Notes under the pieces: model-generated
What the model was told of the DNA's origin: nothing
What the model saw: the letters and a program-made list of their open reading frames with translations, nothing else
Databases searched by the model: none
Shown here: piece by piece, positions 34,090-50,975 of the stretch
Numbering within the stretch: the stretch's first letter is position 1
Layout of the letters: each line of letters opens with the position of its first letter
Position numbers and translations under genes: made by a program
Assembly (NCBI GenBank): GCA_028023455.1
Contig: JAQFVV010012394.1
Span: 31,892,885 to 31,956,884 of the forward strand
Source of the DNA: Epiperipatus broadwayi
Taxonomy: Eukaryota > Onychophora > Udeonychophora > Euonychophora > Peripatidae
Length of the DNA stretch: 64,000 bases
Direction: 5' to 3'

Positions 34090-36850
34090 ATAAAATCAGA
34101 TGTTCTCTGCTGATCTTGGTGTCTCATTGCCTCAGACTCTCATTATTAAAAGTAGAGGGTCAGTGACAGATGAATTATACAGCATTTTGCAATAGGCAAG
34201 CCAGTAATTATATGCCAAAAAGGTGGCACTCTTCACCATTGCAAATTCACCATTTGCAATGCCAGCTGTGAGTGTGGATATTAAAGATTGTTTCAAATTG
34301 TGTACTGATTGGATCAGGCTTCTACATCCTTGCAATATTAAACACTGGTTAAAGATGTGAGTAATTGTGTCATCCTCCCTGTGACATACAGTGGCACACT
34401 GGGTCTAGGGAAGAGAATCCCCTGCAGGCCACAAGAATATAGCATATGGGAAGGGCATCTAGGTTGAGCTTGACAAGAAAGTAAATAATTTCGGGTTTAG
34501 ATTCCAGCGCTTGAATTTTTTTATTAAAACTATGATTAGTAATGTTGAGGCTCATCAGACTGGGAGAGGTAGGATTGTTAATGAGCTGGTAAACCTCCCA
34601 ATACTTAATCTTAATGGAGTTTGAAGAAGTGGGTGAATTTGAAAATGTCCGCAACCATTACAGCCAGCCACTTTTATCAAGGCGTGGCAGAGTGTCAGTG
34701 AGCTTGATCAGGATGAAGGGTGCTGCTTGCAGGAATAATAAACCTAACTTGCAAATTAAGTTGTAGGAGCATTGAAACTGAAGAGAAGGCAGGGAGTGAA
34801 GTGAAATCCCATCCCATTTGGAGAGCCTCTGTGTGTTTCAGAAACTAATGGCAATGGTCCTGACCTTCCACAATAGCCACGTGCACAGGGAGTTTATACT
34901 GCCAATGAATTTGTTTGTAAATTTTATGAAAGGCATGAAGTAAGCTTTCCTGGGTAAAACCAGCATATTCATTAGGAAGGTTTTAGCATATAGTGAAGTA
35001 TGTACCTTTGATAGAGAGTTGGTGATCTTGCTGGAGTTGTGAACAGCCTTCCTCATAGCCAAAGGGGAGAGTCTGATCAGTAGCCTGAGGAAATTTCTGA
35101 GGCTTTGCAGAAAATGGTGAAGATATGGGCTTCCCTGAGGACATATTTCCATGTGGTGGATTTAAATTGAGAATCCTGACTCCAATGAAAAGCTTGTCAT
35201 AATTTCAAATAATTTGGGGATAAATTTCTGAAATAGCAGGATCACTGCCAGATCATCCATGTCGGATAAGAGTGTGATTTTTACTAATACTGGGAATATC
35301 CAATCCAGGAATGCTCTGCTCAATTATCTTCAAGAATGGATTAATGTAAATAATGAAAAGTAGAGGAGTCCTGCAAAATGGATTTAGTTGACTTGAATGA
35401 ATGGGAGATTTTACCATTTAGAGGGATGGCAATTTCTCAGTTGTTAAGTAGGTTTGCTATTATGTTAACTATACCCATAGGTATTTCAAATTCCCATGAT
35501 GATGGGTGATCTTAACTGCATCAAAAGCCCCAGTAATGTCCAGTTCCACAACATCAGGTTTTGATCTTCTGTTGATCCTGGCATGGTCTATGATGATCTT
35601 GAGAAGAGACTCACTGCCTCTGCTATGGACAATCTCTTCTTGGTAAACTGGAACTGAGAGATGTGTGGCAAAACCTTGTCTTGGATTTTATCCTTTATAA
35701 TATATTCAATTACTTTAACCATTAAGAGTGTCATTGAGATGGGATGAGAAGGCCTATCATTTGGTATATAATCAGGATTGTGAACCAATCAAAGTGATGA
35801 ACGATAAATTTGGGAATAGCATGGAGACATGGGTGTGTTCAGTTTAGAATTGATATGAGTTTTGCTTTTATATCAATGTCAGTTATATCATGATCTGGCA
35901 TGAGCAGATCATTGATATGAAGCATCTGTAAGCTTCTCTTTATAGTACATAAGAATCTGGTTGATCATACTGCTGCCTGTAAAAGTGTTATTTCCAATAA
36001 TGGCTGAAAGTTTGTCATGATAACCAAGTGCCCATCTAATGTATCCTTTAGAGAAGTTATGGGGCTTACTTAGATATAACTTTAGACCTCTTGGTAGCCA
36101 AGTAATCCATTATAATCTGGTGGGCAAATACATATTGTTGTTTCAGGCTATTAATTGTGTCCACTGAAGCCAGTGTTGCTGGCATGTTTAGCAAAGTGTC
36201 ACTGATTGATTCTATCTTCTGCAGCAGGGTAATTGGACCTTTGTTCTTCTGGGTGTAGAAGTCTATTAATGAATTTAAGATGTTTGGGTAGGCAAACCAT
36301 GCCTCTTTCAGGCTGAGAGCTAAGGTTTCTATCTTTAAGTAAATGTAGGCTTCAGAAATTATTGCTTCTGGTGCCACTGATTTAAGCAGGATTCTGGTGA
36401 TCGGCCTCATGTGTTCACATTGTTTCAGGGATATGTCCATTGATAAATATACTGTTAAAGCATGATAATCAGAAAAAGACACAGGCTGCAATGCTGGGTC
36501 TATTATAATGGAGGTCAAGTGAGTAATGTAGTAGATCTATTAAGAGTAGTATATTGCCTTCTGTAAAATGAGCAGGCATTTGGCGGAAAGAAACCCATCA
36601 GTCTGGTATTTAATAGATGAATGAATTTAGAATTGAACTGATTATAAGATGTATTGAAGTCCCCAAACATGGTAGTGGGATATGGGTTAGAGTTGAGAGC
36701 AAGATTAATTTGCTGAATTAAGGTAAGCGTATGTGTGCAGTCTCTTTTTAGGTAGAGGAAAATAATATTCAGCTTTATTAAGTTATCATCAGAGTTACAA
36801 ACAAGAGGTTTGGATTTAAGATGATTATATTGTAAGAGAAACTATCTGAT
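34090..36850 (-). pseudogene. Non-LTR retrotransposon remnant (EN-RT type)
   Basis: Minus-strand pieces appear in LINE order. A GDFN phrase near 36690 and an SDYHALTVYL phrase near 36470 mark the end of an AP-type endonuclease. A long linker follows (36518-36066). Then comes reverse transcriptase with RPSHPISMTLLMVKVIEYI (35788-35720) and FTKKRLSIAEAVSLFSR, and an LLFIIYINPFL phrase near 35370 follows. A cysteine-rich tail with CHCMSQGG lies near 34375. Stops and frameshifts break every part. It is not the RTE family of this window; I cannot assign the clade. Confidence 0.65.
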
Positions 36851-37337
36851 AACAAAAGAAATATAAATGTATTGGGCCATTTACAATTACTTTTAATCAT
36901 TTTTTAACAAATATGTTCCAACACATGAACAACTTTTAAGAAAAGCTTGCAAATGTGAAACATTTGTGACTGTTAAAATAAAACAAAAATATTATTTGCA
37001 TATATTATATATTTATGATATGCATAGAATTACAAATTATGGGTGTGGATAAAAATATATACACAGACCATTATCATCCATTTTACCATACGTTTATATA
37101 GTTCGTACTTAATTGATTATTGTTATAATAGCGACAAATATGACTCTAAACTAATACATACTAATATTTTATTATACACATGAATTGTAGCTTTAGGTAC
37201 AGCCACCTTGTGTGTAGCTTCTCCAAGAGTGCCCATCACAATATATATATATATATTGCCCATCACAATATATATATATATATGACTAACTCAAGGAAGA
37301 ATAAAAATACTAATAAAAAACACACAATTACTTCTCT

Positions 37338-37398
37338 ATAAAGCTGCTTTAATATTTCAACCACCAGACTGGTTTTCATCAGAAAGCACAGCAAAATG
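37338..37398 (-). ncRNA. Candidate minimal hammerhead ribozyme
   Basis: On the minus strand, CTGATGA (37382-37376) is followed by a stem II containing ACCA/TGGT, then GAAA (37358-37355) and TATT. Stem III would be a self-complementary ATAT with no loop, so only a dimer could fold it. The cut would fall after TATT. Stem I pairs GCTTT before the core with AAAGC after the cut, extended by GCT with AGC. It is independent in sequence from the 30-kb motifs. Confidence 0.45.
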
Positions 37399-38279
37399 AC
37401 CATTTCCAGAATTTAAAACTAAAATATTACAAACATTTACATATCAGATAACAAAATTAATTCCTATAGGCTAAAATTCTTTATACAGTAATTCTTATCA
37501 ATCAACCAACTGATAAATATCTCATACTTTTTTAACACAAACAAAAAACAGTAATTATATTCTTATAATAAAGTTCTTATTCATGATGAGATCATTCCAG
37601 TCTTGTATTCAGATGTGATTGGTCTGTGAAATATTTATATTTGTGAACATTACATATTTGATCAACAGTAAAAATCATTTATATGTGATTAAAACTATTA
37701 ATTCCATAAAAATATATACAATATGAAATGCACAGTTAATATAAATGGGAAGCAAAGAGCAAATTAAAATATTATTCTTAATTTATTGATATGTGATATC
37801 TTTTTATTTTTATTAATGCTTGAATTTACTGTCTTACATGGCCTAAGCTATCCAGGACATGAGAGAAGATATTGCATATTCTGTTGTTAATACCTTTGAA
37901 TGACTCTAATGCTATTATCTGCATAACTATATTATTGGATTATTTTGTGGAAGCCATTTAATAATTGATTCTTTAAGAGAAAAAATAATAAGTCATTAAC
38001 TACTAACTTAAAAAGTGGATTTGATATAAAAGTTGTTTGCATTCTGCCTACATAACAAAATGACATTGTGAAAAAATGTTAACACAGTACTATATTTTGG
38101 AAGCAGCAATTATATAATAATTAAAGACAAGTTAGAATAAATAAATGATTGATGTTATGATTTTTGTCAACTATTATAAATTTTAAAATGGCATACAAAA
38201 AAGATGTAATTCTTAAGTGGAAACACTGTTTTCCTAGCAGAAACCATTAAAACATCACATCTATTATTTCTTATGCTTC
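37399..38279. other. Intron 3 stretch: nothing recognised
   Basis: AT-rich sequence. Just upstream, at about 37227-37291, a 35-base phrase with TA repeats (GCCCATCACAATATATATAT) is duplicated in tandem. Confidence 0.4.
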
Positions 38280-39260
38280 ACACACTCTTAAAACAGTAGC
38301 TGGTATGCACCGAGACTTCTCCTTATACAGAGTCAGGAATCTCTCAGCAACTATGCCCAGAGAAACCTGTTAGTCACTTTGACTTCCCTTTACATTCCCC
38401 ACCCTAAGTTTTCCCATATTTTTCTCAATATATCATGTTCCATCCCATTTCCACAACATAATCTTTGTCATCTCCATGGCCTTTATATCTAAATCCTCCT
38501 TATTTTTTTCCAAACTCAGCATAAAAAACAATAAGCCACTTTCTGTATAATTACTTTGTTTATATTTATTCTTCCACAGATGCCTAATATTTTCTATGCT
38601 TTCCTTATACAACTTGCAGACTAAATCACCCATATTTTTCCATTTATGTGTATATTCCCTTAGTGCTAAATATCTCATTCGAGCCCTAAACAGTCCACTA
38701 TTTTTCTTGCTATTATCATAAATTAACTCACACCCAATATTCTGTTTACTTCTATAAATATTTAAACTCTTTTTACTCTCCATACTAGTTCTCCAACTCC
38801 CTATTCTTTATTAATGCATCTATTCTTCTATCCCATTCCTTAACAGTGTAACACTCAACAACTCTCCTAATACAATCTTCCCACCTTTTCTATAAGTATA
38901 CTGAAATAAAGTCTTTATCCAAACCTTCTGCATATCACATTATCTTTCTCACCCATCTTGTTGCCTGTCCTTTATTCATAACCCAATTAAGTACTATTTT
39001 TGGCGATTCTTTTATTATCCATAAACTGCAATCTATCATTTTCATTTTGCTTTTTACATCTCTCATATAAAAACTTGACCATCCCATTTCTCCTTGAATT
39101 TCCTCCTTTGCCATCCACACTTCTGCATCTAATGCATGACTTTCTATCTCTGTGTATCTTTTCTAAATAATCTAATCTCTCTTTACTAGCACATAACACA
39201 TCATTGCCATATGCTAATCCTGCTACTGCCATTCCATTCCATTTTTTTCCTAGTTACATC
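38280..39260 (-). pseudogene. Reverse-transcriptase-type LINE tail remnant
   Basis: On the minus strand from 39232, MAVAGLAYGNDVLCASKERL matches the YADD-box region of a LINE reverse transcriptase, with the box changed to YGND. Frameshifted pieces follow (GEMGWSSFYMRDVKSKMK near 39090; NWVMNKGQATRW near 38960). A Lys-rich C-terminal piece then covers 38783-38433. The EGEMGW-type phrase after the RT is known from LINE C-termini. It is a different family from the RTE and from the 34-kb remnant. Confidence 0.5.
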
Positions 39261-39305
39261 ACATTTATTATATGACAATACTGTTAATTTCTTTATCTCT
39301 CTATG

Positions 39306-39428
39306 CAATAGTGCCACCTAGTGAAAGAGATAATAATCAATAGATGCTAGAAGATTTGTGTCTATTGAGTGACTACCTATCCCAGAGTAGTTGCTAGTTT
39401 ATGCACTAAGTGGCGCTACTGTATGCAC
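39306..39428. repeat. Short TIR repeat
   Basis: AGTGCCACCTAGTG near the left end and, inverted, AGCGCCACTTAGTG near the right end bracket about 120 bp. This may be a small MITE or a solo fragment related to 28662-29140, whose ends also carry a CATCTAGTG phrase. Confidence 0.4.
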
Positions 39429-39573
39429 AAAACTGCTACTGCTTTTCCTGGCATAGAATGTGCATTATTTGGCAAATATTAATTAAAAATTAATGTGTCT
39501 CAAGTTTATATTTTTATAATAAAAAAAGTCAGAATTATTTTTACCAACCTGTTAATTTATTTCTTTTATTTAG

Positions 39574-44494
<4,921 letters not shown>

Positions 44495-45080
44495 ATCTAT
44501 GTAAACAAACTATAATATGGGGTCATTTTTATGGAAATTAGCTTCAATTGTAAATTTTAGTCAAGCATTGGTGGTCAAGAGGTCAGCGACAGCTACTGTA
44601 CATGCAGTTGTCCCGGGTTAGCAGGGTTCGCGGCTGATGCTATGACACATGAGAAAAAAAAAATTGTAAATTTTAGCTTTCGTGTTACTAGGGAAACTAC
44701 CAAACTCCACTGATATTTCCCTAGGTTAAATCATTTTCTAAATCTATTGTTAACTAATAGCTTTTTACCATATATTTAATTACAGATGAAAGTATTCTGT
44801 TTCTAATCCAAAAAGCACCAAGTTTTTAAAAGATCACAACTTCGTTAAAGATCTTTGTGAATAATATTTCATCTCTTCCACAGACGTATATATATTAGAT
44901 TACATTTTTTCATATAGTTTTTTAATGTAAACAAAATAAATGTGGATCATTTTCATGTAAATTAGGTTCAATTTTATTTTATCTTTGAGGTTACTAGGAA
45001 AACTATCAATTTGCACTGATATTTTTCAAGACTAAACCATATTTTAACTATTGTTAATTAATAGCTTTATTATAAGTTTA
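44495..45080 (+). repeat. Diverged tandem duplication, one unit holding a SINE
   Basis: The phrases TATGTAAACAAA, TTTTATGGAAATTAGCTTCAAT, TGTTACTAGGGAAACTA and TTGTTAACTAATAGCTTT (44500-44765) return in order at 44930-45070 as diverged counterparts. The first unit is interrupted by the SINE at 44561; the second is not. Confidence 0.65.
44561..44661 (+). mobile_element. tRNA-like SINE with perfect 15-bp target duplication
   Basis: A body of about 101 bp starts TCAAGCATTGGTGG and contains the A-box-like TCAAGAGGTCAGCG and B-box-like CAGGGTTCGCGG. It closes GATGCTATGACACATGAG plus an A tail. It is flanked by AATTGTAAATTTTAG at 44546-44560 and 44662-44676, identical. Together with the 13204 and 32255 copies this fixes the 5' end of the family as TCAARC. 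Confidence 0.88.
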
Positions 45081-45149
45081 AAACGAAACAAAAGTAGAGC
45101 AGGTCTTTTTTATTTAAATGTAAACAAACAACTTTCACTTGTGCACTAT

Positions 45150-45405
45150 GAATAATCAACACTTCTCATCAATAAATGTTTTAAAAATATGGGAGGCCAC
45201 CTATATTTAGAGGTTACATTAAAGTAAATCATCATTCATTGATAGTGCTAAAAATGGAGTGTGATTTTAGTAAGCAGCCAGATCTCTAAATCAGCTTATC
45301 ACATATATGTATCTTGGATTATTTTAAAGTAAGCTCTAAATATGGATCACCATCCATATTTTTTAAAGTATTTATTGATGAGAAATGCTGATTATTTATA
45401 GCTTA
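45150..45405. repeat. Inverted repeat with unique centre
   Basis: Arms 45150-45195 and 45350-45405 (CTTCTCATCAATAAATG against CATTTATTGATGAGAA, allowing for differences) enclose about 150 bp. No function is recognised. Confidence 0.55.
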
Positions 45406-45432
45406 TATACAAAGGGATATATATATATAATT

Positions 45433-45584
45433 ATAGGGGATTTGAACTCAGATGTTTAATCTCCCTTTAGCTATCCAATCTATCTCAAACAACCAATATA
45501 CATGACCACACACATGTATATCAGTTGTATGAGATAGATTGGATAGCTGAAGGGAGTTTAAAAGTCCAGATTCAAATCCCCTAT
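45433..45584. repeat. Short palindromic family P copy
   Basis: Only the outer ~70 bp of each P arm remain: ATAGGGGATTTGAACTC at the left and GATTCAAATCCCCTAT at the right. The centre is CATGACCACACACATG. Pairing is nearly complete. This is an internally deleted derivative that kept both tRNA-like ends. Confidence 0.8.
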
Positions 45585-46017
45585 AGTTTCATCTAAACTT
45601 CAGGAATATAAAGCGTACCTGTATGTTATTTAATAGTTACAGCTATTTAAACTAATATTGTTTGTTATTATAAAGCATTAAAAATGAGATACTTTCTCCT
45701 TCCTGTAATTTATTATTTGAATCTTTATATGTAATAAGCTGATTTAAATATCTGTCTATTTAACAGATTAGACTCCACTGCCAACACTGTCAGATACTGG
45801 TACTTTATTTTAAAATAAGTTCTTAATATGTGTGAAATCCTCATTTTTAAAATATTTAAATTGACGGAGAGTATTGACTATTCATAGCGTATGTGTGAAA
45901 AGTAATTACTTTTTATCTAAATTACATATACTGTATATTTAAAAACACACGTATTTTATATATATTATATTTAATGTTTTCATGGTTATATGATATAAAT
46001 AAAGTAGATTTGAGGTT

Positions 46018-46770
46018 AAACTATGCATTATTTTGTATTATTTCACAGCATCTGCCATTGCCAAGGTTACTTTTCAAAGAAAACCGTTAGATCTCAAGTG
46101 TAATGAGATTGAGTGTGAGGTGAAGAATGAAATTGAGATGAAATAGTAGAGCATTCAGAATATGTATTTGGATTAAGAAAATGTTTTATTCTTCAGTTTC
46201 ACCATTAATTGATTTTGAGTTTATATTAGAAGAAAGAGATAAAGTAAGTGATCTTCACAAGACTGGATTACATTGTCCATCACCAGATTTATTTAAACCA
46301 GTTGGTCTGTTTAATATTGCAACTAATTCCCTCATGGTTCTCATCATACTTTTTCAAATTACCAAGTATTTAAGCATTATCAAAATCATTTTTTTAGAAA
46401 TTGGTCACAAACCTGATTTTGATAATGCTAAAGTACTTGGTCATTTGGAAAAGTATGATTTGAGAACCATGAGGAAGTCTATTGAAATATTAAGAAGTCC
46501 AACTGGCTTAAATAAAGCTGATAATTCCAGTCTTATGGAGACCACTTATTTTATGTCTTTCTTCTAATATACACTTGAAATCAATTAATGATGAAACTGA
46601 AGAAAATAAATGTTTTGTTAATCCACATATTCTGAATGCCCAACTATTTCACACTCAATCTCATTACTACTTGATATCTAATGGTTTTTCTTTGAAAAAT
46701 TAATCTTGACAATGGTAGATACTATTTTAATGAAATTTTGGGAAGTAATACAAAAAAATACATCGTTTAA
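46018..46770. repeat. Palindrome built from a Penelope-like endonuclease fragment
   Basis: Arms 46018 to about 46390 and about 46425-46770 are inverted copies: GCATTATCAAAATCA against TGATTTTGATAATGC at the centre, and CATCTGCCATTGCC against GACAATGGTAGATAC at the outside. The right arm read on the plus strand, and the left arm read on the minus strand, carry the same protein remnant. It sits about 50 bp upstream of ankyrin exon 5. Confidence 0.8.
46400..46567 (+). pseudogene. Penelope-like GIY-YIG domain fragment
   Basis: Read on the plus strand, this part of the 46181-46567 open frame is HKPDFDNAKVLGHLEKYDLR, then MRKSIEILRSPTGLNKADNS. It matches the second half of the GIY-YIG domain of Penelope-like elements: D-x-x-x-A-K-V-L, then a K-x-S/A-I-E-I helix with N-K-x-D. 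The N-terminal GIY-YIG half is missing. The first half of the open frame is only the antisense of the same domain in the other arm. It is not a functional gene. Confidence 0.6.
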
Positions 46771-46819
46771 TCCAAAAATTACTTTATTTATTTATATGTA
46801 TATTATTTTGTTGTTTTAG

Positions 46820-46918
46820 AATAGCAAGACACCTCTTCATTTAGCTGCATTGAATGGAAAGCTAGAAGTAATAGTAAGGTTATTGGAAGCTAATTGTAAT
46901 ACAAATCTTAAAGATAAA
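46820..46918 (+). CDS. ANKDD1A: ANKDD1A-like gene, ankyrin repeat 5 exon
   Basis: A 99-bp phase-0 exon between TTGTTTTAG and GTAAGT. It reads NSKTPLHLAALNGKLEVI and then LLEANCNTNLKDK. It is a textbook repeat (TPLHLAA, then an 8-9 residue second helix and the N-x-K-D-K turn). The NLKDK end parallels the NVKDK end of the fifth ANKDD1A repeat. The exon begins only about 50 bp after the Penelope-like palindrome, the tightest packing of an element against an exon here. Confidence 0.92.
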
Positions 46919-47609
46919 GTAAGTAATACATAGATATATTTATATGCAAATAAGTGATTAAATCACTCATGCCCTCTATAGAAATTTTCATGAACTTCAA
47001 TTTTTGGGATAAAAACAACCATGTGGTGGATTTGAAGTCAAGCCTATTTAAAGAATGAGTTTGATTAAAAGATCCTCCTTGTCTATCAACATTAAGTTGA
47101 TACAAAAGATACTAATTAAATTACTGCTAAACTTATGTTTAAACTTTAATATCAAATTGAACATTGTGGTTGAATTTAAATAGAATTTGTGTAAATACAT
47201 TATTGGATCTCAATTGGTTTCTAAGGTTTCTGATGATGCTGATTACTGAGAAAAACATATGTCATTAAAAAATTCATATTTTTATCAAACATCTGTTATT
47301 TAATAAATTATGAAAATTTTTATAAAGAATGTGATATATGTACTAAATAATTTAGCAATTTATATGTAGACAATCTCGTGGAAGGAAATTACTTTTTGCA
47401 CATGCTATTAAATTTAAGCACAATCAATAAGGATTGGTTTAAGTGGAACCTCTTGTATTGGTCTACTTATGCTTTTAAAACATTTACCATGAGTGGGTGT
47501 CGATTTAATATCAATTTAATAGTGCATGTGCTAAGAGTATTTTTATTCGACACAATTACATATATATGTAATATTTAAATACATGTATACTGTATATACT
47601 AAGCTTAAT
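46919..47609. other. Intron 5, left part: nothing recognised
   Basis: AT-rich sequence. The small open frames carry no protein motif. Confidence 0.5.
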
Positions 47610-48065
47610 GTAATTAGAAGGGACTTGGATTTAGACTTTCAAGCTTTTTATAGCTATCCACTCTATTTTATACCATCAATACTCATGACCACATATATAT
47701 TTTTTATGCTAACCAGCACTCATCAGTTGGTACAGATCAACATCTTCCACACATATATACAATCAGTGCTCAGTTTATATTAAGATAGCAAACCTTCAAA
47801 CATTAATAAAATCACATTAATCTTTTCTACCCTCTTTTCTATCTTCTTCAGACATCCATATCATTGAAAATTCGAAGATGGAATGCTCCAAGCTCTTATT
47901 AATACCAGTATTATTGTCATACCCATGTTGACCTTAAGTCAGTCTAGCCCCTCATATACAGGACCTTAATATGTCCATTTAAGTATAAAGAAGAATATTG
48001 AAGTCTGTCCATTAAAGTTTGAAGATTTCTTATCTTAATATAAACTGAGCACTGATTGTATATAT
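47610..48065. repeat. Family P copy, left arm and start of right arm
   Basis: It runs from GGGACTTGGATTTAGAC (worn outer end) through CATGACCACA and CCAGCACTCATCAG to the centre near 48000. It turns back with AAGTCTGTCCATTAAAG and CTGAGCACTGATTG. It is then broken at 48065 by the next insertion and resumes at 50810. Confidence 0.75.
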
Positions 48066-50809
48066 TGTACCGGTCAGAATTGTATGTTCATTTAACAAGG
48101 TTTAGAATCTAAGCAAAAGTACCCTAAATCCACTCATGCCCGAGATACACAGGTCAGGAGCAATCATGAATTCTGCCCTATTTGCTCTTCTCTAAAACTA
48201 TAACATTATAAACAACACTTCTGATGATAACATGAAATTTTATTCATTCCGGTCCCAGAGACACAGCAGAGAAACATGAGATCTACAGAGTAATTAGCAT
48301 AAATAAATAATGTTAAAACTTGGCTCAATCAAATATCTTATGTGAAGGGACAATTTATAAATTTTAAATGAATTGCACACAGCTAGCATTGCAAAAGAAA
48401 CATGAATTATAAAATAGTATCCATCCAGAATGAGCAAGAACAGAATAACCCAGAGATAAATATCTATTTGAAATAATAAGTTATAACTTCTAAATATTAC
48501 TAACACTATTATAAATATTAAATGGAATTCAATGAGTGAGAGTCAGTAAGACACAACGCATGAGTAATTATTAAAACATAATAATTTAATAAATATAAAC
48601 AATTTAATTTACATTAGAAAACATAGCACACATTTAATGCGGTTATTACTTTGCATATAAACAACTGATTTAGAATGCTAATGAGTTATAGTATAATAAT
48701 AAATTAATGTTTTCAATACTGTGATCATTACTTTAAGTAATGATAAGGACATTTACAAATTCATCTCTAAAAAGAGGTTTACTCTTGATATGATAGTTAA
48801 TAATTTATCGTTTATGAGCATATCTGGGTCTGTACAAATGAGGAATGGGTTAGCCTAAATTAGCTTTACTGTGACAATCCTAAAATATTCGACTAATTAT
48901 AAAATGAGTGGTTTACAAACATCACTGCGCCACGTCTTATAAATAATATGAGAACTACCCATAAAAGAACTCGCAGTGCTAACTATAATGACAGCGTTTA
49001 AAATGGAGAAGATGTCCGTCTTTGGACTGGAAGGCTTTATCACATATATGATTCCGCTTGTATTTATCACAAGGCGATATTCGAAAATATGAGTGGTAAG
49101 GATTCCATGGCACGCCCTCCAACATGTCACATGCAGAGCCTTAATACTCTAATGTTTATCCTGAGATCGGTTATACCAAACCTCATTCCTATACGAGTTA
49201 CGTGAAGAAAATCCAGATTTCGGATGAGTAAATATGATAAAGCAAAATATAATTCTTTAAAATGCTATCATAAGTAAGCAACGCGAATATGGCTTAAGTC
49301 TTAAATGACTAATGAAATAATTTAAGCTTAAATAAAGCAATAATAGCATGCGTAACGCCATGATAAAATAATAACCCACTCAGCATCGTACGTATAACTT
49401 TAATAAATTTAGGATGTCGAATATAGAAGAGGGAAAAATATTATTTTTCCTATTTAACAAGCCCAAGTATTCCTAAACGACAATATATTATAATTAATTT
49501 AACTCTTAATGGCGTATAAGTAATAAATAGTTATTAAAGTATATTAATAATCAAATTTATTAAAAGAACATAAATTGCATTTAAATATCGATAGTGATAT
49601 GATTTTTAAACAATCCGCCATTAACCATAATTTCAAAATATTTAACCGAGCGAACAGCGTTCAATAAGAAATTTTACGTTTAACTATTTAATATTCCAAA
49701 AATATCGGAATGATGATTGAAATAATATAAGTTCGCTAGATTAAAACATTAGCACACTAAAACTAATTTAATAAGATATATATTTAAAATAAGTTTTGCC
49801 GCATGAAATAAAATAATTAGAGTGTGAAACTTTTAAAGCTAATGATAGATTTAAAGTACATAATTCTGTGCTTAGCGTTTCAAAGAACAAGTTTAAAACT
49901 TAAGAGAGAAAATCACAAATTTAACGATAATTAAGTTTATAGTCAGTTATAAAACAAATAAAGATTACATTCTGATTACAATTAAGATTTAGGAAAAAAA
50001 TGAAGTGAGGAGAATTAAGAGTTCATTCTTCGGCAAAACGGATTACCTTTAGAAGTTATGGTGGCCACTTATAATAACGTATACGAAGTTTAGCAAGGCA
50101 CAATATTAATAAAATAATGGTAGGCATCTTCCAATATTCTTTTACAGTAAGACATAACAGTTCTCAAGTAGCGATGGCATAGCAGGGAGGCAGAACAAAG
50201 GCGATTTAAGATCAGGGAGGCAAATTCCTTTTACTCACAGTCCATTTTATTTCCACTCTCTACACAAATACCAGAGAGAAGAGTGATTTGAACTCCTTCC
50301 GTGCGTTCCTAGAACTTCTGCTCCTCCTATACTTGAAATTTAGCAATATTGGAAGATGTAAACAATACGTTCCAGAAATCATTATTTAAACGTATTTTTA
50401 AAATTGCAAATAACTTTAAAATATGATTTTTTGGTTTGACTTGAAATATTTAAAATGAGAATGATTTTTTTAAATTGTAATAATACTTTTTAGAATTTTC
50501 TGGTATTTGCTTTAGCTCTACATTAATTGTATTCATTTTTATATCTGTAATACATATACACACATACACAATTATCTAAGTGAAGGGAATTTACAAGTTT
50601 GGAAATAAAATATACTTAAGCTAAAATAATAATTCAACTTGTTATACATAACCATTTTAAATAAACAGGGTGGAAGTGATATGTGTATATGTGTGTTTAA
50701 CATTCCTAGATGACCAAATAAACATATAAACTGGTTTAAACCCTACTTTAAAGGTATGTAATGTCATCAGGCAGTGAAGTTAAATATGTACTACAGATTT
50801 ACCACTTCA
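48066..50809. mobile_element. 2.74-kb TG...CA insertion inside family P, LTR-like
   Basis: The family P arm stops at 48065 and continues at 50810. The insert begins TGTACCGGTCAG and ends ACCACTTCA. ATAT stands on both sides (48062-48065 and 50810-50813), so TG...CA ends with a 4-bp target duplication are consistent with LTR-retroelement integration. It has no long open frame and no second internal copy of its ends, so a long solo LTR or an unclassified element are both possible. Base composition (CG-containing words, fewer T runs) differs from the surroundings. Confidence 0.5.
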
Positions 50810-50975
50810 ATATGTGTGGAAGATAGTGATTGGATCAACTGGTGAGTGCTGGTTCAGCATGTAATATGTATGTTGGAGATCATTTATCTTTTTTACATTT
50901 GTATATCAGTTTTATAAGATAGATGAGATATAAAGAGCTTGAAAGTCTGAATTTAAGTCCTTTATATATATATAT
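50810..50975. repeat. Family P right arm, resumed after insertion
   Basis: TGTGTGGAAGATAGTGATTG, then GGTGAGTGCTGGTTCAGCAT, CATTTATCTTTTTTACA and GAATTTAAGTCC complete the palindrome begun at 47610. It is followed by TA repeats. Confidence 0.75.

Noticed and set aside
35588-35788. Small independent gene
   Set aside because: The sequence is the reverse transcriptase part of a broken LINE, with the neighbouring pieces in LINE order on the same strand.
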